This document shows, piece after piece, positions 32,524 to 41,820 of a stretch of 64,000 nucleotides of DNA. The position numbers and the translations under genes were made by a program. Below the pieces are notes generated by a model. The model was not told where the DNA came from, did no database searches, and saw only the letters and a program-made list of their open reading frames with translations. The stretch covers positions 1-64,000 of the forward strand of contig CAIOAN010000003.1 in NCBI GenBank assembly GCA_903855995.1, in the 5' to 3' direction. The DNA is from an uncultured Opitutia bacterium (GTDB lineage Bacteria; Verrucomicrobiota; Verrucomicrobiia; Opitutales; UBA953). Positions within the stretch are counted from its first letter, which is position 1; the number at the start of each line of letters is the position of its first letter.

Positions 32524-33494
32524 TCCGCGCGCCGGCGGAGGCGGTCGACCAGCACCGCGAGGACGATGATCGCGCCTGTGATGATACGGGTCGTGCTCTC
32601 GTTGATGCCGTTGAGTGTGCAGCCGGTGCGGATGACGGTCATCACCAGCGCCCCGATGAGCGAGCCAAAGACCGAGCCCACGCCGCCGCTCAGACTCGCG
32701 CCGCCGATGACGACGGATGCGATGATATCCAGCTCGTAGCCCGTGGCTCCGGTCGGATCCCCTTGTCCTTGATAAGCGACGAGCATCAGGCCGGAGAGCG
32801 CCGCGAAGGCGCCGCCAATCATATAGACCAAGAGTTTGACGCGGTGCACGGCGACTCCGCAGAGGTGCGCGGTCTGTTCATTCGAGCCGACGGCAAAAAC
32901 GTGGCGTCCGAAGACCGTGAAGCGCAGCACCGCCGTCGCGCCGGCCGCGAGGGCGATCATCAGCCAGCCGCCGGGAGGAATCATCAGCCAGCGCAGATTG
33001 TCAGGCAGGCTGTTGAGCCAGAAGCGCAGCCAGCCGACTTCCTGGGCGTTGATCGCCTGCGAGTCGGCCAGCCCTAGCGCGAGCCCGCGCAGGATCAAAA
33101 GCGTGCCCAGCGTGGTGATGAAGGGGATGAGCCGCACGTAGACGACGAGCAGGCCGATGGCTAGTCCGGCGACCATGCCGGCGAGCAGCGTGACGGGTAG
33201 CACCGTCATAGGGCCGCAGCCGCCCACGGCAAGTTTGGCGGCCACGACGGAGCAGAGCGCGATGGCGGAGCCGACGGAGAGGTCGATGCCCGCCGAGACA
33301 ATGATAAACGTCATGCCGATCGCCGCGATGCCGATCACGACGGTCTGCTGCACGATGGATTCGAGGCCCTCGGCCGACCCGATGGCGTGATTGCCGAAGA
33401 GGAAGAAGAGGCCCCAGACGACGATGAGCGCCAGTAACGGTCCGAAGGTGGAGAGGATTTTACCGAAGCGGGCGCCCGGGGCGGAAGAAGTCAT
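32520..33494 (-). CDS. Ribose-type ABC transporter permease
   Basis: The 324-residue product has about 8-10 hydrophobic helices and the family core TFIIVSAGIDLSVGS and DIIASVVIGGASLSGGVGSV, typical of RbsC-like BPD_transp_2 permeases. The start at 33494 discards a frame extension that overlaps the ATPase gene. It is the last gene of a probable operon reading 37610 to 32520 on the minus strand: GYF protein, binding protein, ATPase, permease. A monosaccharide or related substrate is expected. Confidence 0.93.
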   Translation of the reverse strand: MTSSAPGARFGKILSTFGPLLALIVVWGLFFLFGNHAIGSAEGLESIVQQTVVIGIAAIGMTFIIVSAGIDLSVGSAIALCSVVAAKLAVGGCGPMTVLPVTLLAGMVAGLAIGLLVVYVRLIPFITTLGTLLILRGLALGLADSQAINAQEVGWLRFWLNSLPDNLRWLMIPPGGWLMIALAAGATAVLRFTVFGRHVFAVGSNEQTAHLCGVAVHRVKLLVYMIGGAFAALSGLMLVAYQGQGDPTGATGYELDIIASVVIGGASLSGGVGSVFGSLIGALVMTVIRTGCTLNGINESTTRIITGAIIVLAVLVDRLRRRAD

Positions 33495-33501
33495 GGGGAT
33501 G

Positions 33502-34989
33502 TCAGGAAAGGGTGGCCTCGCGCATGAGCGCTTCGGAGGAGATATCCGCGACGGCGCGGAGCGGGCCCAGCTGGCCGCGGCGGACGACGGCGATGCGATC
33601 ACAGACGCCCAAGAGCTCGGGCAGATAGCTGCTGACCATCAGCACGGCGCGCGGCCGGACCGGATCGGTGACCAGGCGGTCGATGACTTGGTAGATCTTG
33701 GCCTTCGCGGCGATGTCGATGCCGCGGGTCGGCTCATCGAGGAGCAGGAGGTCACAATCGGCCTCGAGCAGGCGGGCGAAGGCGGCTTTCTGTTGATTGC
33801 CGCCAGAGAGCCGGCCGATGGGTTGATCGGGGTCCTGACAGCGGATGCCGAGATCCTCGATCCATCGCGTGGTGTGCGCGGAACGCTGGGCAGGCGAGAT
33901 GAAGCCACCGCGGCCGAGTTGACGGAGTGAAGGCAGGCAGACGTTGTCCGCAATGCCGAGCGCCAATGCTAGGCCTTCTTCTTTGCGATTCTCGCTGACC
34001 ATGCCGACGTGGCGGAGCCAGCGGACGCGGGTGCCGGCGGGAAGGGTGAACGCGCCGACGCGCACGCTGGCCGCAGTCCGGTCGAGCCCGAAGAGTGCTC
34101 GCAGGAATTCTGTGCGACCGGCGCCGACCAAGCCGCAGAGCCCGACGACCTCGCCGCGACGCACGGTCAGCGCGCCGCGTCCGGGGATTTCCGCGGCGAG
34201 TAAAGCCTCTCCGGGTCGGTGCGGCGTGCGGGGGTAGAGTTCGGCCACGGAGCGGCCGACCATCTCCGTCACGATCTGCGCATCGGTCACCTCGGTCGTG
34301 CGGTGCGTGGCCACGGAACGGCCGTCGCGGAGCACGGTGAGCCGGGAGGACAGGCGCCGCACCTCCTCGAGGAAGTGGGATATGTAGATGATCGCCAGCC
34401 CACGTGCCGCCAGACTGTCGATGAGTTTGAATAACTGGGCCACGTCTTCCTGCGCGAGCGAGCTGGTCGGTTCGTCGAACACGATGACCCGGCAGCCCAT
34501 CGCAAGCGAGCGGGCGATCTCGACAATCTGCTGCTGGCTAATGGAGAGCGTCCCCGCAGCGGCGTCGACATCGATGCCCGCATGGCCGAGCCCGCGCAGT
34601 GTGTCGGCCGCCCGCGCGCGCAGCGCAGCGCAATCGAGCAGCAGCCCGCGGCGGGGCTCTAGGCCGAGGAAGATGTTTTCCGCGACCGTGAGGTGCGGGG
34701 CGATGGAGAGTTCCTGATAGATCATTCCCACGCCGCGGCGGCGGGCTTCATGGGGATCCGCCGGAGCGTAGGGACGTCCGTCGAGCGTCATTTCACCGCC
34801 GTCGGGCTGGTGCGCCCCCGAAAGCACCTTCATCAAAGTGCTCTTGCCCGCGCCGTTCTCACCGACCAAGGCGTGGACTTCACCCGGGGCGACGGAAAGC
34901 GAGACGCCGTCGAGGGCCGCCTGCGCGCCGAAGGATTTGCGGATCGCCCGCATCTCCAGACGTTGCTCGGATGACAGGCCCGCGACCAT
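33502..34989 (-). CDS. Ribose-type ABC transporter double ATPase
   Basis: The 495-residue product has two nucleotide-binding domains. The first has Walker A GENGAGKST, signature LSISQQQIVEIARS and Walker B RVIVFDEPTSS. The second has a degenerate A loop (CGLVGAGRTEFLRALFG) but an intact LSGGNQQKAAFARL signature and LLLLDEPTRGIDIAAK. This asymmetry is normal for RbsA/MglA-type proteins. It couples ATP hydrolysis to import through the adjacent permease. Gaps to neighbours are 4 and 7 bases. Confidence 0.94.
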   Translation of the reverse strand: MVAGLSSEQRLEMRAIRKSFGAQAALDGVSLSVAPGEVHALVGENGAGKSTLMKVLSGAHQPDGGEMTLDGRPYAPADPHEARRRGVGMIYQELSIAPHLTVAENIFLGLEPRRGLLLDCAALRARAADTLRGLGHAGIDVDAAAGTLSISQQQIVEIARSLAMGCRVIVFDEPTSSLAQEDVAQLFKLIDSLAARGLAIIYISHFLEEVRRLSSRLTVLRDGRSVATHRTTEVTDAQIVTEMVGRSVAELYPRTPHRPGEALLAAEIPGRGALTVRRGEVVGLCGLVGAGRTEFLRALFGLDRTAASVRVGAFTLPAGTRVRWLRHVGMVSENRKEEGLALALGIADNVCLPSLRQLGRGGFISPAQRSAHTTRWIEDLGIRCQDPDQPIGRLSGGNQQKAAFARLLEADCDLLLLDEPTRGIDIAAKAKIYQVIDRLVTDPVRPRAVLMVSSYLPELLGVCDRIAVVRRGQLGPLRAVADISSEALMREATLS

Positions 34990-34993
34990 CGGA

Positions 34994-35956
34994 TCAGTTG
35001 CCGAGCTGGGGTTTGATGACGGCTTGGATTTCGTCCGTGTCGACGTTCTGGGCCGTCACGTAGGCGGCACCCGTGTCGGTAATCGCTGGGACGGTCTTGC
35101 CCGCGGCCTTGTCGGCGGCGGCCTTCACGAGGAGGTAGCCCATCTTGAAGGGGTCCTGCGAGACGATGCCGGCGAGCTCACCCTTGCGGAGGGAATCGAC
35201 CAGCGCGGCCGTCGGATCAAAGCCGACGAAAGTCACCTTGCCCGCCAGTTTCTTCTGTTGGAGGGCCTGGAGCATGCCGTAGGTCGTGCTCTGGTTCGGG
35301 CAGAAGATGCCGTCCGGGGCGTTGTCTCCGGAGAAGCGGAGCAGCAGGCCCTTTGATTTATCGAGGGCGCTGGCGACCGTGGCGCCGCCGAACTGTTCGG
35401 AGCTCACGACCTTGATGTCGGGGAATGGTTTCACGCCGTCGAGAAAGCCGCGTTCACGTTCTTCGGTCGAGGCCGAGCCGGGGGCGTAGCGCAGCATGAT
35501 CACGCGGCCCTTGCCGTGCAGGGCTTTAGCCAGGCCTTCGCCGCCGACTTTACCGGCGCGATAGTTGTCGGTGCCGACATAGCCGATGCTCGCGCCCTCG
35601 GGGCGGGTGAGCGGGGAGTCGAAGATGAGCACGGGGATGCCGGCCTTCGTGGCCTTTTCGGCTTTTTCGCGGAGCGCCGTGGCGTCGAGCGGAGCGAGGC
35701 AGAGGATGTCGACCTTGCGCAGGACGAGGGCGTCAACCATGCCCATCTGCTGGCGGCGATCATCCTCGCGCTCGGGCGGCGACCAGATCACCTGCACGCC
35801 GGTTTCGAGGGCGGCTTTCTGGGCACCGGCTTCGACGGATTTCCAGTAGACATGGGTGGCGCCCTTGGGAATCAGCGCGACGACAGGTTTCTTGGCCTCC
35901 TGGGCCAGCAGGCCCGCGCTGAGGAAGGCGAGGGTGAGAGCGAGGGTCTTGGTCAT
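34994..35956 (-). CDS. Periplasmic sugar-binding protein of the ribose-type ABC system
   Basis: The 320-residue product has a signal peptide (MTKTLALTLAFLSAGLLA) and the periplasmic binding protein type 1 fold: VALIPKGATHVYWKSVEAGA, LCLAPLDATAL, DSPLTRPEGASIGYVGTDNY, AGIVSQDPFKMGYL. These are typical of RbsB-like proteins. The ligand is likely a sugar or small metabolite, but the pocket residues do not identify it. The GYF protein gene ends 4 bases upstream of its start. Confidence 0.93.
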   Translation of the reverse strand: MTKTLALTLAFLSAGLLAQEAKKPVVALIPKGATHVYWKSVEAGAQKAALETGVQVIWSPPEREDDRRQQMGMVDALVLRKVDILCLAPLDATALREKAEKATKAGIPVLIFDSPLTRPEGASIGYVGTDNYRAGKVGGEGLAKALHGKGRVIMLRYAPGSASTEERERGFLDGVKPFPDIKVVSSEQFGGATVASALDKSKGLLLRFSGDNAPDGIFCPNQSTTYGMLQALQQKKLAGKVTFVGFDPTAALVDSLRKGELAGIVSQDPFKMGYLLVKAAADKAAGKTVPAITDTGAAYVTAQNVDTDEIQAVIKPQLGN

Positions 35957-35960
35957 GGGG

Positions 35961-37610
35961 TTATTCGGGAAGGGTGAGCGGGTCGGGCACGGTGGAGCCG
36001 ACCGCACGCGGGAAGGTCTCGAGCTTGGCGAGGACCTCGATGGGAATCATCTTCCCGACGGGATAGGCCGCCTGGGTTTTTTCGTCTACGAGCACCACGA
36101 CGGCATCGGTGTCGCCGGCGCGGGCGATGGTGACGAAGCGCCAGATCGGCGCCGTGCGTTCGATGACGTAAGTATGTCCGGCGCCTGGATGGCGGGCGAC
36201 CAGACGTTCCCCGCCGGCATCAATCTTGGCCACGACCTTATATTGCTCGCGGGCGATGAAGTACGAACGGGGCAGTGTCGTGCATTCGAGCGCTCCGCAT
36301 TTGAGATAAGCCGAATTCCAAGGCAGGAAGATTTTCTCTTGGTTGAGGCTGACTGCCACGATGACCTGGTGGGTCATGGTGGCATCGATATTGGCCGCGC
36401 CCTCGAAGGTGAAAGTATGGTTTGCGCCCACGCGCGTGACGGGGGCGTGGGAATCCTTCAGCCAGGCCCCGAATTCGGCGCCCGGCCCGGCGGTGAGCTC
36501 GTTCCAGCGCTGTCGGCGACCGTCGGGGGCGTTCAGGATGAGAATTTTCCGCTGCAGTTCATTGACCCGTCCCGCGAAGACGCGCAGGTCGGCGGCCCAT
36601 TTTTTCTGGGGTGCGATGCCTTCGGCGGCGGTGGCGGCGGAATTGACGCGATCGGCGAAAACCTTGAGTGAACTGATGCGCGTGCCTTTGGCGGAAGCGA
36701 GGAGGCGGGCGGATTCGGGGAATTCATTCCGCGTCGGATAGGCGGCGAGGGTGTCGGCAAAAAGTTTTTCGAATCCCGCATCGTCGAGCGCGGGGGAGGT
36801 GATGTCGTCCAGAGCGGCGAGCTCGGCCTTAAGGACTGCCTCCATTTTGGCCGGCAAAGCGGCGGGCAGAATCGTGACTTCGAGACTCTCGCCCGGGCGG
36901 ATGCCCCATTGGGCGAAGCGGGCGGCCAAGGGCTCGGTCGTCACCTGTCCCGACAGGAGATAGGCCTGGGCTGGGTCGAGTTTAAGCCGGTTATCGAGCG
37001 TCGTGAGCAGCGGCGTGCCGCCAAAAGGCCGGTCAAAGGTGACGGTGGCGACTCTCTCCCGGAGCCCGGCCAGCATCTGGAAGTCGCGGATGGCGGTGAG
37101 GGCTCTCACTTTGGCGTCCCCATCTTCTTTTATGAAAGTGCGGGCGACGTGATCCAGCGCGGTGCCGGCGAAAGTATCGGCTAGGCCGAGGCCCAGCCCG
37201 ACCAGGATCATGATACCGCCAACGGTAAACCGGACGGTGTGATAGGTGAGGGCGCGGGCGCGTAGTTCTTCTTCGCGGATGGCGATGGCTTCGTCAGCCT
37301 GGATTTGGGTGAACCGGTCGAGGCTGGCCGAGTCGGCGAGGCCATAGTTCATCAGCTTCTTGCGGGTGCCGGGCGTAAGGCGGGTGGCCGCGGCGGCTTG
37401 TTCGGCTTGCCGGCTTTCCGTGTTAGTTCGCTTGAGCTTGAGCGTGCTTCCGAAACTAAAGTGATTGGAGAGCGGGACCCATTCCGTAGTGCCCACGGGG
37501 GCGCAGCGCGTCTCCGCATGAATTTCCCCTGATTTGATGAGTGCGTTGATTTCCTCCTCGGTCAGCGGCCCGCGGATCGCGTTATCAATCAATAGTGAGA
37601 AGTGACGCAT
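35961..37610 (-). CDS. GYF-like domain membrane protein at the head of the ABC operon
   Basis: The 549-residue product begins with a GYF_2/DUF4339-like domain (residues 1-53: FSLLIDNAIRGPLTEEEINA, TRCAPVGTTEWVPLS). A charged helix follows, then one membrane segment (about 127-150: VRFTVGGIMILVGLGLGLAD), then about 400 residues of mixed alpha/beta sequence of unknown type. The topology suggests a cytoplasmic GYF domain and a large extracytoplasmic part. It is 4 bases from the binding-protein gene. A regulatory or sensing role for the transporter is only inference. Confidence 0.75.
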   Translation of the reverse strand: MRHFSLLIDNAIRGPLTEEEINALIKSGEIHAETRCAPVGTTEWVPLSNHFSFGSTLKLKRTNTESRQAEQAAAATRLTPGTRKKLMNYGLADSASLDRFTQIQADEAIAIREEELRARALTYHTVRFTVGGIMILVGLGLGLADTFAGTALDHVARTFIKEDGDAKVRALTAIRDFQMLAGLRERVATVTFDRPFGGTPLLTTLDNRLKLDPAQAYLLSGQVTTEPLAARFAQWGIRPGESLEVTILPAALPAKMEAVLKAELAALDDITSPALDDAGFEKLFADTLAAYPTRNEFPESARLLASAKGTRISSLKVFADRVNSAATAAEGIAPQKKWAADLRVFAGRVNELQRKILILNAPDGRRQRWNELTAGPGAEFGAWLKDSHAPVTRVGANHTFTFEGAANIDATMTHQVIVAVSLNQEKIFLPWNSAYLKCGALECTTLPRSYFIAREQYKVVAKIDAGGERLVARHPGAGHTYVIERTAPIWRFVTIARAGDTDAVVVLVDEKTQAAYPVGKMIPIEVLAKLETFPRAVGSTVPDPLTLPE

Positions 37611-37736
37611 AGGGGCGTGGTCAACCCTCGTCAGGTCGGTTTAAAGGTTGGCCTGATCAGCGGTCTTAGCAAGCCGATTGGCTTCACTATACCCTTTGCA
37701 AACAAGCCTGAAATCCTCTTGGCTGGAGGCCGCTCA

Positions 37737-39185
37737 ATGGCCAACCAAGGTATCAATCAGTCGCAGAAGCAGGTGCAGGGGCTCGTCCTCACGCCTCAGC
37801 TTCGCCAGTCGCTGCGCATCCTCCAGGTGCCGGCGGCCGAGCTGCTCCGGGAGATTTCCGCGGAGATGGCCGCGAATCCTTTGTTGGAGGAAGTTGAGCC
37901 GGTCTCGACCGAACCCGCGGACAACCCCCCGGCTCCCGAAGAGGCGGAAGAGGATGGACCGCGCGAACTTTCGCTGGGCGATGATGATTTCGATGCCTTG
38001 CGCCGCATGAAGGAAGATTGGGATGAGAGTTATTATGAAGAGGTACGCTCCCAGGGCTACACCCAGGACGACGAGGAACGCCGCCGACACATGATGGAGT
38101 CCGTCACGGGCGAGGCTTCTCTTTCCGAGCATCTCGCCGATCAGTCGCGCGTCGCCACCGATGATCCGGCCGTGCAGGAAGCCCTCAAACTACTGATCGC
38201 CTCGCTCGATGAGCGCGGTTTCTTGGAAGAGGATCTCTCGACCATCGCCCTGCGTTCCGGCCAGCCCTATGAAGCCGTCATGGCGGCCCACACGCTGCTC
38301 ATGGCGTTTGATCCGCCGGGCATCGGCGCCCGCGACCTCCGGGAATGTTTCCTCGCCCAGCTCCGGCTGCGCGGTCGCGGTCTTTCCACCGCCGCGCGGC
38401 TGGTGAACGATTGCTGGGAACCCATGATGGGCCGCCGGTTGGAAGAATGCGCCCGCATCCTCGACGTGGAGCTCGACGGCGTGCGCGAAGGCCTCTCCGA
38501 ACTGGCCAAGCTCGAGACCGTGCCTGGCCGCCGCTTCACGCGCGATGACAACCGGGTCGTCACCCCTGACGCCACGGTAGAGATGGGTGAAGACGGCAAG
38601 TGGAAGGTCGTGATGGATGACCGCCACGTCCCCAAACTGCGCCTCGCCCCGGCTTATAAGGACATGCTGGCGGGCACGGCCTTGGGCGAGAAGGAGCGCA
38701 CTTATATTTTAGAGCGGATGCGGCAGGGTAAATTCCTCATCGGAGCCATCGAGGAACGCCAGCGCACCATCGAGCGCCTCGCCCATATCATCGTCGAGCG
38801 GCAGACGGATTTCTTCGAGCACGGCCCCTCGAAGCTCAAGCCGCTCACCATGACGGATGTCGCCAAGGAGATGGACGTCCATGAGACCACGGTTGGCCGC
38901 GCCGCGGCCAATAAATGGATGCTGACGCCCCACGGGCTGCGTGAGTTCCGCTGGTTCTTTACTTCCGGGGTTTCCACTTCGGATGGCGGCACGGTCGCCC
39001 AGGAAGGCGTGCAGGAGATGATCGCTGATATCCTCGCCCGCGAGAATCCGGCTGAGCCGCTTGCGGACGAAGCGATCACCTTGGAGTTGCGAAAACGCGG
39101 GGTGCAGATCGCCCGTCGTACGGTGGCTAAATATCGCGAGGGGCTCGGCCAGCCGGCCGCGCATATGCGCCGTCAGCGGCTCTGA
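37737..39185 (+). CDS. rpoN: RNA polymerase sigma-54 factor
   Basis: The 482-residue product has region I rich in Gln and Leu (MANQGINQSQKQVQGLVLTP), an acidic region II, and the core-binding domain (GIGARDLRECFLAQLRLRG). It also has the HTH (LTMTDVAKEMDVHETTVGRA) and the RpoN box ARRTVAKYRE near the C-terminus. It recognises -24/-12 promoters and requires enhancer-binding AAA+ activators, none of which are in this window. The ATG at 37737 follows 126 non-coding bases. Its 3' end overlaps the convergent amidase gene by 13 bases. Confidence 0.96.
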   Translation: MANQGINQSQKQVQGLVLTPQLRQSLRILQVPAAELLREISAEMAANPLLEEVEPVSTEPADNPPAPEEAEEDGPRELSLGDDDFDALRRMKEDWDESYYEEVRSQGYTQDDEERRRHMMESVTGEASLSEHLADQSRVATDDPAVQEALKLLIASLDERGFLEEDLSTIALRSGQPYEAVMAAHTLLMAFDPPGIGARDLRECFLAQLRLRGRGLSTAARLVNDCWEPMMGRRLEECARILDVELDGVREGLSELAKLETVPGRRFTRDDNRVVTPDATVEMGEDGKWKVVMDDRHVPKLRLAPAYKDMLAGTALGEKERTYILERMRQGKFLIGAIEERQRTIERLAHIIVERQTDFFEHGPSKLKPLTMTDVAKEMDVHETTVGRAAANKWMLTPHGLREFRWFFTSGVSTSDGGTVAQEGVQEMIADILARENPAEPLADEAITLELRKRGVQIARRTVAKYREGLGQPAAHMRRQRL

Positions 39186-40465
39186 GTTCCGGCCAATCGC
39201 GCGAGCAGTAGATCCCACCCGAAGTTCGCCATGTCGGGGAAGAGGAACTGCACGCCTGCCGTCAGCCCGTTGGGCAGGCGCGCGGGAGCGGCCACCGCGG
39301 GCAGACCGGCGAGAGCGGCCGGCGTGTTCAAGGCGAGCAGTCGGCGGCGATGCGTGTCATCGGATTCATGCTTGGAGACGGCGCCGCCGAAGGTGGCGGG
39401 CATGGCGATGAAGTGGTGACGGCGGAAGACCACTTGGAACGCATCGATGACCCGGGTGCGCACTGCCTCGGCGGTGCGGAGTTCCTCGTGCGTGCGGCGC
39501 CGGCCGGCATCCAGGCGTGCCCAGACGACGGGATCATAATCGCTGCGTCGACGTTCCAGCCACGCGGCGTGCACCCGGGCTGCGGCATGTCCGCCGAGCA
39601 CCGGATAGGCCTGCGCGGCCTCGGCGAGGGCGAGGCGTAGCAATGTGGCAGCGGGGATGTCTTCCTGCGCACCCGCGCGGAGGGCGACATCGCGCATGGC
39701 GGCGAGATCCGCGGGCGGGATGCCCAATCCCAGATCACCGACCCAGAGGCCGGCCCCGGCGGGCGGCGCCTCGCCAAGCACGGCCGCGGAGACCTGACGA
39801 AGATCGGCCGCGGTGCGTGCGATCCAGCCTTGGGTGTCGTAACCAGGCGAGAGGGGAAAAATATCTCCCACCGGGGCGATGTCGGGAGAGAGGCGCAATC
39901 CCCAGACGCCGCAATAGCCGGAGGGGACGCGGATAGAGCCCGCGGTATCCGTGGCGAGCGCGAACGGCACGAGCCCGCGCGCGACAGCGAAAGCTGAACC
40001 AGAACTCGAACCGCCGGCAAGTAGGCCAGGGTGTTCGGGGTGCGGGCAGTCGCCGTAGTGCGGACTTTCGCCCGTCAGGCCGAAGGCAAATTCATTGAGC
40101 TGGGTGCGGCCGCATTCAATCGCTCCGGCATCGCGCTCGAACGCGGCGGGTAGGGTGGAAGTGGTGCGAGTTTCTCCGAGTTCCGCGGGGAGGAAGGTGG
40201 AACCCGCGAAGGTCGGCTGACCGGCGCGGAAATAAAGATCCTTCGTGAGGAAGGGCACGCCGCCCAGGGCGGATTCGCGCAGCGGCCAGGCGTCTTCGAA
40301 GCGGCGGGTCAGGGTGCGCGCATCGGGCAGACCACAGAGGGCGGCCCGTTGCTCTTCGCCGGAAAGCCCGCCGAGCTTGATCAGAAAAGCTTCCGCCGCC
40401 ATGCGAGGACCACGCGTGAGGGTGAACTCACGCCAGTCTTCGACGGACTGCGGCAGGTGGCTCAC
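39173..40465 (-). CDS. Amidase-signature family hydrolase
   Basis: The 430-residue product has the amidase Ser-cisSer-Lys triad. Lys is in GGVPFLTKDLYF, the cis-Ser in LLAGGSSSGSAFAVA, and the nucleophile Ser in ATDTAGSIRVPSGYCG. GatA-like sequence surrounds it, but GatB and GatC are not adjacent. A specialised amidase is as likely as a glutaminyl-tRNA amidotransferase subunit. It starts with GTG, overlapping the stop of the RNase gene as GTGA. That makes an apaG-RNase-amidase operon. Confidence 0.88.
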   Translation of the reverse strand: MSHLPQSVEDWREFTLTRGPRMAAEAFLIKLGGLSGEEQRAALCGLPDARTLTRRFEDAWPLRESALGGVPFLTKDLYFRAGQPTFAGSTFLPAELGETRTTSTLPAAFERDAGAIECGRTQLNEFAFGLTGESPHYGDCPHPEHPGLLAGGSSSGSAFAVARGLVPFALATDTAGSIRVPSGYCGVWGLRLSPDIAPVGDIFPLSPGYDTQGWIARTAADLRQVSAAVLGEAPPAGAGLWVGDLGLGIPPADLAAMRDVALRAGAQEDIPAATLLRLALAEAAQAYPVLGGHAAARVHAAWLERRRSDYDPVVWARLDAGRRRTHEELRTAEAVRTRVIDAFQVVFRRHHFIAMPATFGGAVSKHESDDTHRRRLLALNTPAALAGLPAVAAPARLPNGLTAGVQFLFPDMANFGWDLLLARLAGTQSR

Positions 40466-41820
40466 AGTTCGATCGGCACGCCCGGTTCCGGGTCGTGGAC
40501 GCGCGTTCCCGGCATCGCGCTGGCGAGGGTTTCCTTCATCCAGGCACGGGCGGGTGGGTCGCCGTGCGTGAGCACGATATCTTTCGGCGAGACGGATTTC
40601 GCGAAGTCGATGAGCTCCTCGCGGTCCGCATGGCCGCTGAGGTGGAAGCGGTCGACCTTGGCGCGCAGGGTGGAGATGTGATCCAGGGACTTGAATTTGA
40701 ATTCGCCGCCCGGGGCCATGCCGATGAGTTCGCCGCCCGGGGTTTCCGGATCGCAGTAGCCGACGAAGAACACGGCGTTCTCAGCGTGGTCGAGCATGTT
40801 GGCTGCCACGCGCCAGGCAGGGGTTTTCTCGACGAGCATGCCGCTGGAGAGAAGGTAGATGCCACGTTCGGGCATGTTCTTGCCGGGCTGCGTGTACTTG
40901 CGGGAGAGCGGCTGGATGCCGAGGTCGCGCAAAACCTGACGGCTGAATTTCACCTGCTTCGTCTTCTTGCTGGCGGCGTCGAGGTAGTCGCAGAGATCCA
41001 TGCCGAGGCCCGAGCAGAAAATCGGCACGTCGGCGAGGTTGCCCGCATCGGCGGCCTCTTGGAGGAGCATCAGGATTTCCTGCATACGGCCAAAGGCAAA
41101 GGCTGGGAGCAGCACGGAGCCGCCTTCATCGCAGATCTCATTGATGGCTTTGATGAGGCGGCGCTCCTCGCCGGCGCGATTGATCGAAGGCACCGTGGTC
41201 GTCGCACCGCGCGTGCATTCCATGACGAGGGTGTCGACCGGCTGGCGCGGGAAATTAGCACCGGCGACGGTGCGTTGGGCCTGGAAATGCACGTCGCCCG
41301 TGAAGAAGTGGCGTTGGCGGCGATGTTCGATTAGGCAGCCAACCGCACCCGCCACGTGCCCGGCGAGGTGGAAGGAGAGGGCGACTTCTTCGCCGCCGCG
41401 GCCAATGACGCGGGGGTTGGCGATGGGTACCGCCGCGAGGGCATGCTCGACGCGCTCGACGTCGGTCTCGACATACAGCGGGTAGTCGGCGTTGCCGGTT
41501 TCCTCACGCTGACGTTTCATCACCTGAATGGAGTTGCTGAGCAGGCGGCGGACAAAGAGCGTGGTGGCCGCCGAGGCGTAGACGCGCGAAGAGGGGTGCT
41601 GCTTGAGGAGCAACGGCAGCGAGCCCAGGTGGTCCAGATGGCAGTGTGTGAGAATCACGCCATCGACAGAGCCTTGGATCTTGTCGATCTGCGGGAGCGC
41701 CTTGCGGCCGTCGAGTTTGGGGTGGAGGCCGCAGTCGATCACCAGTCGTAGACCGCCGAATTCGGCGAGCATGCAGTTGGCGCCGATTTCGCGGCCGGAG
41801 TTCAGGTCAGTAAGTCGCAT
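40462..41820 (-). CDS. Metallo-beta-lactamase/beta-CASP RNA-processing nuclease
   Basis: The 452-residue product has zinc motif 2 LTHCHLDHLGSLPLLL, a beta-CASP region (LLPAFAFGRMQEILMLL, YLLSSGMLVEKTPAW) and the C-terminal motifs FHLSGHADREEL and IVLTHGD. These place it with CPSF73/YSH1-like exo- or endoribonucleases common in bacteria. Its ATG shares one base with the apaG stop (TGATG), and its stop overlaps the amidase GTG. It probably processes or degrades RNA; the substrate is unknown. Confidence 0.92.
   Translation of the reverse strand: MRLTDLNSGREIGANCMLAEFGGLRLVIDCGLHPKLDGRKALPQIDKIQGSVDGVILTHCHLDHLGSLPLLLKQHPSSRVYASAATTLFVRRLLSNSIQVMKRQREETGNADYPLYVETDVERVEHALAAVPIANPRVIGRGGEEVALSFHLAGHVAGAVGCLIEHRRQRHFFTGDVHFQAQRTVAGANFPRQPVDTLVMECTRGATTTVPSINRAGEERRLIKAINEICDEGGSVLLPAFAFGRMQEILMLLQEAADAGNLADVPIFCSGLGMDLCDYLDAASKKTKQVKFSRQVLRDLGIQPLSRKYTQPGKNMPERGIYLLSSGMLVEKTPAWRVAANMLDHAENAVFFVGYCDPETPGGELIGMAPGGEFKFKSLDHISTLRAKVDRFHLSGHADREELIDFAKSVSPKDIVLTHGDPPARAWMKETLASAMPGTRVHDPEPGVPIEL

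Noticed and set aside
39173-40465. Naming the amidase gatA
   Set aside because: The catalytic triad is clear, but gatB and gatC are not adjacent and the sequence outside the signature is not close enough by eye.
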